Below are positions 58,801-64,000 of a stretch of DNA of 64,000 nucleotides, piece by piece. Each line of letters starts with the position of its first letter. Within the stretch, counting starts at the first letter, position 1. Source of the stretch: Trileptium ribeirensis (Eukaryota; Nematoda; Enoplea; Enoplida; Thoracostomopsidae); contig JASANE010028421.1 of the NCBI GenBank assembly GCA_030248225.1, forward strand, positions 106,604 through 170,603. Reading direction: 5' to 3'. The notes under the pieces were generated by a model. The model did no database searches. It saw only the letters and a program-made list of their open reading frames with translations, and was not told the origin of the DNA. Made by a program: the position numbers and the translations under genes.

Positions 58801-58945
58801 AGCTGTTTGCGAGAATCTAGAATATCATATAACCATTCATTAGAGATTTTAGTTTATTGCAAACAGACAAAACTGCCCACTTTTTGCACTCATTATTCAT
58901 ACCTGCAAAACACTAAAGAAAACGTCCATAAACACCGAGCTTTTT
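55850..58945. mobile_element. Foldback-type element with long inverted arms
   Basis: The left arm (about 55850-56460) and right arm (about 58420-58945) are inverted copies, e.g. GGTTATATGATATT, AAACTAAAAT and GGGTAGTTTTGTCT against GGGCAGTTTTGTCT, and at the inner border ATGTAAAG.CACATG..T.AACCATCA.CATAAAGTGA. Each arm is a field of short words GCTAGCTGTTAGAGA / AAAATCTGTTACAGCTAGC in both orientations. The 1.9-kb centre has no transposase and contains a hAT MITE and A/T-rich sequence. Long repetitive arms are typical of Foldback-like elements. Other long-TIR DNA transposons cannot be excluded. Confidence 0.8.
57711..58073. mobile_element. hAT MITE (363 bp) nested in the foldback element
   Basis: The ends GGCCTGTCCACAG and CTGTGGACAGGCC are perfect inverted repeats. 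The flanks AGGCTTGCT at 57702-57710 and again at 58074-58082 give an 8-9-bp target duplication. The G-rich ends (AAAGTGGGGGG, GGGGTCGCCCC) surround an A/T-rich centre. It does not code. Termini and target size fit hAT. Confidence 0.87.
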
Positions 58946-59169
58946 TCATGGTTAAGGTTTACTATTTCAAGTTTTGAAATCTAGATGGTGTTCTTAGCAA
59001 GATCCGGCTTAGTTCATTGTGTCTATTGCGATGCACAGCCATACACTTCATCGGCTTCATTATTTTCTTAAAAAACCATCTCTCTATTAGCAAAGTACAT
59101 ACTGCATTAGTTGTGTGTGCAAATTTTAATTTGACATATTTAGTAACCAATACACAACATTATGGTCAA
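58946..59169. other. Short intron 8 segment, nothing recognised
   Basis: About 220 bp between the foldback arm and the tandem duplication. The opposed ORFs here have no motifs. Confidence 0.5.
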
Positions 59170-59555
59170 ACGTATGTATGGCGTATGGTCAAACGTATGT
59201 AAACGTAAGTGGCGGTACAGGTTCCATTGTTCAATAGTCACAAAAAGACGTAACCGACGTCGTATAGACTATTAAATAGCAAAAGCGTAATGTATTTTTG
59301 TACTATATGCGGTTGATCAGACTTGGGTGGCGTATAGTTTGTTTTAAGCATTTTATTTCATAACGTATGTATGGCGTATGGTCAAACGTATGTAAACGTA
59401 AGTGGCGGTACAGGTTCCATTGTTCAATACTCACAAAAAGACGTAACCGACGTCGTATAGACTATTAAATAGCAAAAGCGTAATGTATTTTTGTACTATA
59501 TGCGGTTGATCAGACTTGGGTGGCGTATAGTTTGTTTTAAGCATTTTATTTCATA
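59170..59555 (+). repeat. 193-bp tandem duplication, nearly identical copies
   Basis: Copy 1 is 59170-59362 and copy 2 is 59363-59555. Both start ACGTATGTATGGCGTATGG and end TTTTATTTCATA. The only difference I see is AATAGTCAC against AATACTCAC. Such identity in a window full of old repeats means a recent event, or an assembly artefact. Confidence 0.93.
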
Positions 59556-59649
59556 ATGGACTAGTTTATCATACTTCAGACAAATTAATTTACATTAAAT
59601 TTTCACTAATTCATCCTACATATTTGAAGAAAACTGCATTATTATTTAG

Positions 59650-59777
59650 GCGATCTCAGCAGCTCTTCGGGAACTCCAATATCTAGGTGCTGTGCACCGA
59701 ATGGAGTCTAACAGTTTTAACCTCACTGAACTCGGTGAAAAAATGACACTCTTTCCACTTGACCCACGATTATCGAA
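59650..59777 (+). CDS. DHX33: DHX33-like helicase, exon i (winged helix, LGAV...LTELG)
   Basis: The acceptor is TATTATTTAG and the donor is GTTAGT. The exon encodes AISAALRELQYLGAVHRMES, NSFNLTELGEKMTLFPLDPR and LS plus a split codon. The pattern A...L..LGA......LT.LG..M..FPLDP..SK is the winged-helix to ratchet transition of DEAH helicases. The gene is not finished here. The ratchet, OB-fold and C-terminal tail would follow, but I found no further exon between 59778 and 64000. It lies 94 bp after a nearly perfect 193-bp tandem duplication, so expansion there could affect recognition of this exon. Confidence 0.94.
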
Positions 59778-60463
59778 GTTAGTTTTATATTCGATTATTG
59801 GAATTTTGTTTCATTATAAAATTTTGCGTTCTCTAATTTTTTAATACAACTGCTATTTGTTAAGCTTAGTTCGGTAGGTGAAAGCGAAAGTTCAAGCAAA
59901 ATAATGGAAGTTTGGGATACAGTCACGGCCAGAAATGAGTGCAATATAATCCATTGAAATTTCGATCGATTTCGATTTTACCGCAATTCAATAAATTTAT
60001 AATTAAAAAATCAAAAAAATTGGCACGAAAACAGACGTGATTAAGTCTGCGATAAGTATAAACAAATTCGTTCAAAAGTTGCCGCCGTTGACTATTCATC
60101 ATGCATACAATTATATTTAAATTGGAAACAGTTCAGATTCTGACTCGCAGTTGTATGTAGGGAGGAGTTGAATACAATATTGTCGAAAATGTTGGTGCCT
60201 AAAGCAGTGCGTTAACGATATAAGCTTTTTTACAAATAATGTTGCCTCACGCAAAGTTTAACGAAATAAGGGTAAAGCTGACATATGCTCGCTCTCTGCT
60301 TTGAACGGTATCTTATGTTATGTGTATAATATTTATATTTAGTGTTATCTGTACATAAAAATACCGTTGTTATTCGTAGTTGAAACACTTCCGACGGCCA
60401 GCGGTCGCAGTTATGCTTACAAAAATAATGGTTACTTCTGTAATTTATGTATGTGGATGCAAG
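59778..60463. other. Intron after exon i, possible mariner end
   Basis: TACAGTCACGGCCAGAAATG at 59924 resembles a Tc1/mariner terminus (TA plus CAGT) and matches, inverted, the segment before 54742. No other end or transposase is visible. The rest is A/T-rich. Confidence 0.4.
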
Positions 60464-63400
60464 TGTAACAGATCCTTACGGATCGTTACGAGGGGGATAA
60501 TCATGACCACAGCCTAATGGCAAACTTTTATCGAAAACCCATAATCCTGACCACACGATAATGGTCAACATTTATAATAATCCTGACCACACCCCAATGG
60601 TCAACATTTTTCGACCGCCAATAATTATGTCCACAGTGTAATGGACAACATTTTTTCGAGTACCAAAAATCCCGTCCACAGTGTAATGGACAACATTTTT
60701 TCGAGTACCAAAAATCCCGTCCACAGTGTAATGGACAACATTTTTTCGAGTACCAAAAATCCCGTCCACAGTGTAATGGACAACATTTTTCTGAGTACCA
60801 AAAATCCTGTCCATAGTGTAATGGACAATATTTTTTTGACTACCAAAAATCCTGTCCATAGAGTAATGGTCAACATTTAGTCGAGTTCCCCAATAATCAT
60901 GACCACGTGTATAGTGGCCAACATTTCTGAATTCTGTCACCAGTTTCTCCCCAACCTGAACACTTGACAGGAGCAGCCCAAAAGGGTACGGAACCCACCC
61001 TTGCCTTATAATACGTATATCTAGGTAAGCACAATTAATTAATCACAAGCGAATGTATATATTGAGTTCATTTATATATACCCATTGACCCTGAAGCCCT
61101 GTTGTCACCTCATATATAGATCGCCTAATTGGCACAAACGATGAACCACAGTATATACGCGAACCAGTACTTGGAACAACTTGTAAAATCAATGTAGTTA
61201 TGTAAGCACATAAGTACAATAAATCAGAAATCATCGGGTATATACTTAGAAAAGTGAAATAGAATTAAAGTCAAAATACATATGTACGTAATCAGAACAG
61301 GTTCAATAGCACCATATTGAAATATATAGGTAAGCGGAATAATTAGGTTCAAAGAGTCCCGCCATGTAACCGAATCGCACTTTTGGTATTTCGGCCTGCA
61401 CCGCCGACGTCGCTCTTGATCGAAATGGGTATCGTTATTGCCATTTCGGGGATGGATAATCGTCAAGGAATTGTAACCGTATTTATATCCATCCATATAC
61501 ATACTGATTGTAGTGCCCCGAAGGCACGCATGGTTATATATATTGGTATTATCATGATTTCTATCGTATTGTCGTTGGCCATAAAGGCATGATTGGTGCA
61601 TACTTGAATTACTTACTGTTGATACCATTCTTGTTATGCTTTTGATGGCCATAAAGGCACATGTTTGTTATATATTACCATGATCATGTCATATCGTTGT
61701 GTACCGTTGAATCGATGTTGTCTATACATATTTTCAGATACAAATCGATTGAGACATAGGGTGTTAACCAGTTATATATATATATCCGTGCATATCTATC
61801 GTTCCATATTCATACCGTACCTTGTTATTGCACCAGGCCATCAAAGCGCCCGGATTTGATTATCTTTTTACGTACACTGTTTGGCATATCTTGCTGTACT
61901 TCTTGTAATTTCTAGGTTGAGAGTGTGATTGATATAATGTAACGCATTTGGGGATAATTTCAGGAGGAAGTTGGGAAATTTGTACGCACGCAAACCGATG
62001 TTTCGTAGGTACCGAACGCGAGTATGGCGAGCCCTTGCCATACTCTATTTGCAGGGAATTTTAGGACGGTACGACTCCCCCGTTAAAACCCCGAATCAGC
62101 AGTTAGGCAGGAATTACCCTACCCCGCGTGGTAGGACCGCAAAATTTAGTCTAATTTGTTATTTGAAACGATTGGCCGTGACTGACACCCGTCACGACCG
62201 TCCTCACGGATGAGGACAACAAAAAGATGTGGCTGCTCGCTCGAAATCGAACAGCAATTGAGCATATTTTCTGAAAAGTATAAGGATAAATCAAAAAATA
62301 TCAAATTTCCCAGTGTTCAATGTTACCATATCACTGGATAATTCACTGAGATAAGACAAATTCCAAAACGGAAATTTATGAAATTTAGGAAACCGAAAAT
62401 ATCGGCTCCGGTTCATAACTCCGGAACCGTGGAGAATTCGAAAATTTTATGCTCAACATTTATTATAGAGAATTTTGCGGTCTTTCGAATGAGACCGGTT
62501 TCGTGGAGATCCGACACCGGATCCACGGACCTAGGGACAAATTCGTATATAAGTAAGCTGGTAATATACAATTATTTAAATAACTCCTCGAATATTGGTC
62601 CCAGAACTATATACGCGGTATCATTAGAATCCCCAGACCCGAGGCTTTAATTTAAGCCCGGGTGGGTCTAGATGCGCCCACTTTTGGGTACCCCATATGG
62701 AGATTTCAAAGTAACGCCCCGACAGGCGTGTCACCCCTTATTAGAATCCCCTTGTCCAGACGAACCCAAAGATATATAAAACACCCCAGAAAAGTGCTCC
62801 CCGGACCGTTTAAAGCACCCTCATTTTGAAAAATTTGACATGGACCCTTCCCCAGGAGTCTATTTCCCCCCTGTAGACCGAAGACGGTCCTGTTACATGT
62901 CATTTTGCTCGGACGGACATACTGAGTTCGAATCCGAGGCTGGTTCGGCACTCTGGCCATCTTTGAAGGGGCTAGGCCCTTTTTCTTTTACCCCTTGTCC
63001 TTCTTTCTTTGTCTTGTTTGCTTCAGCCGCGTCTCTTCTCGAAGCCGTTTTAAGTATAATTTATATATATATATGTATATTTATATAAGATGAATATGCA
63101 TCTCTATTAAACTAATATAAAGCTTAAGTTAATAACGCCGTTTGTGGACTTTTCAGTTATATAAAATTTATATATAATTTATATAAACTTTCTTATCAGG
63201 GAAATTTAGTGACAGCGCCGTGCAAATTTGTAAAGTTTAATATAAAGGCTGTGCTTGTATGGGCGCACTTTCTCGAACGAGTACTGCTGCAGTATAGCAC
63301 GGGGCACGAGTACATATAACGCAAATTTGGAGTGGATCGTACGTTCAGCTTTGATCTCTAGACGCACCGTTATACTTAGCTTTTAAGTCAATAAACGGCC

Positions 63401-64000
63401 AACCGTTTATGTTAATTTTATATGGAGTTAATATAAAAGTTAGAGGAAAAGCTCTTATCAGTGAGGCCTTTGTATGGAAGTGGTACAAAGTTCGGCAGTT
63501 TATATTAAAGCGGCACTATGAAGCTACTGAGTAGAAATTATTGGAGACGGCGGCTTGATGCAAGATTTATATTAACTTGCGGATTGATGGAGGTTTTACG
63601 CGAAACTTAGCGTTTGTACTTTGCTTAATATTGCCCCAACCAAGCTATAGGTTGGTAAATAAATTTAATACAAAGTCTGTAGTTTGGCTTTGCAACTCAT
63701 CGTTTTGTATAGATGTTTCTAGAAAATTTTACGTTAAGTTTAGGAGTTTATATTAACTTTATTATAAACAAGGTTATAAATTATAGTTATTATATAAATT
63801 TATATAAGATTTTATATTAAAATCGGCTCGAAATTTCCGAAAATATGATCGGAATTCGGCCGATAAGACTATTTGTTTAATTCGGTCATATTAGATCAGA
63901 AATCGGACCAAAAGTGCTGAATAAGCACTCTAACGGTCCGAAATTTAAAATTTCAAATTATTTCAAATTTCAGTATAAAAGCAGAGTCGCAAAGACCCTG
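60464..64000 (+). repeat. Long repeat family, copy delta (continues past window)
   Basis: It starts TGTAACAGATCC and then contains the expanded minisatellite. The order of copy beta follows: CATAAAGGCA words (61580-61660), TTCTGAAAAGTATAA (62268), AAGCCCGG.TG...GCGCCCACTTT (62655), TTTTGCTCGGACGGACATAC with CCGAGGCTGGTTC (62903-62945, matching 3848-3890), then the A/T-rich core (63050-63200). Diverged but colinear. No protein domain seen. The minus-strand frame 61224-61652 lacks motifs. Confidence 0.65.
60500..60930 (+). repeat. 45-bp minisatellite grown from a repeat-family motif
   Basis: About ten units, the central ones exactly 45 bp (60630-60900), each with CCACAGTGTAATGGACAACA, TTTTTTCGAGTACC and AAAAATCCCGT. 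The outer units are shorter and more diverged. The core CCACAGTGCAATGG.CAACATT occurs once in the starts of the copies at 1038 and 42703, so the array is an expansion of a motif present in the ancestor. The 45-bp unit keeps several frames open on both strands, which explains the repetitive ORFs here. Confidence 0.92.

Noticed and set aside
60500..60930. CRISPR-like array
   Set aside because: The units abut without unique spacers, the genome is clearly eukaryotic, and no cas-like gene is present.
60572..60940. Repetitive ORFs with a 15-residue period on both strands
   Set aside because: By-product of the 45-bp minisatellite. Several frames and both strands are open equally.
61224..61652. A 142-codon minus-strand ORF
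   Set aside because: No family motif, and it lies in a colinear non-coding portion of the long repeat family.
59778..64000. Further C-terminal exons of the helicase
   Set aside because: I searched for the expected ratchet and OB-fold blocks with splice sites and saw none. They are presumably beyond the window.

Overview
The window is intronic and exonic DNA of one very large animal gene. Nine short plus-strand exons encode consecutive parts of a DEAH-box RNA helicase. They lie at 72-125, 12756-12811, 14238-14349, 14961-15145, 15871-16042, 23431-23528, 25304-25477, 50631-50721 and 59650-59777. All eight internal junctions have GT/AG sites and keep the reading frame. The translated blocks run without a gap from the VGYxVRF region through motifs Ib, II (DEAH), III (SAT), IV, V and VI into the winged-helix domain. 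Block by block the closest family I know is DHX33. About 1.07 kb is coding out of 59.7 kb, so introns make up about 98%. The exons for motifs I and Ia must lie upstream of base 1. The exons for the rest of the C-terminal region must lie beyond base 64000.

The rest is transposon and repeat debris, nearly all decayed. This mix, with spliceosomal introns, indicates an invertebrate metazoan. I cannot name the phylum from sequence alone.

Intron 1 (126-12755) holds a Harbinger-like MITE, a long non-coding repeat (about 1038-8215) carrying a nested 5'-truncated LINE with an 11-bp target duplication, an I-superfamily-like LINE remnant with RNase H, a hAT-type half element and a hAT-like MITE. Intron 5 (16043-23430) holds a set of Penelope-like fragments (reverse transcriptase and GIY-YIG endonuclease). 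Intron 7 (25478-50630) holds a second, inverted copy of the long repeat (28510-35047), a pair of hAT-type elements inserted end to end inside it, a lightly damaged Ty3/Gypsy element on the minus strand (36464-42426) with unusual extra ORFs, a second decayed Gypsy pol on the plus strand, a decayed ORF with an SGNH-hydrolase-like look, and a Merlin (ISXO2-type) transposase remnant. Intron 8 (50722-59649) holds a 147-bp-period tandem array, an 803-bp element with perfect 27-bp terminal inverted repeats, a diverged satellite, a foldback-type element with arms of about 0.5-0.6 kb and a nested hAT MITE, and a 193-bp tandem duplication just before exon 9. The downstream intron starts another copy of the long repeat, whose first 450 bp have expanded into a 45-bp minisatellite.

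The least explained item is the long repeat family. Its members share a precise TGTAACAGATCC start and at least two share a CTGTTACA-like end. They are several kilobases long with an A/T-only core, and I find no coding capacity in them. Two copies in opposite orientation flank exons 2-7 of the helicase gene. All relationships were read by eye. Alignments, a transcript and a repeat library would be needed to confirm them.
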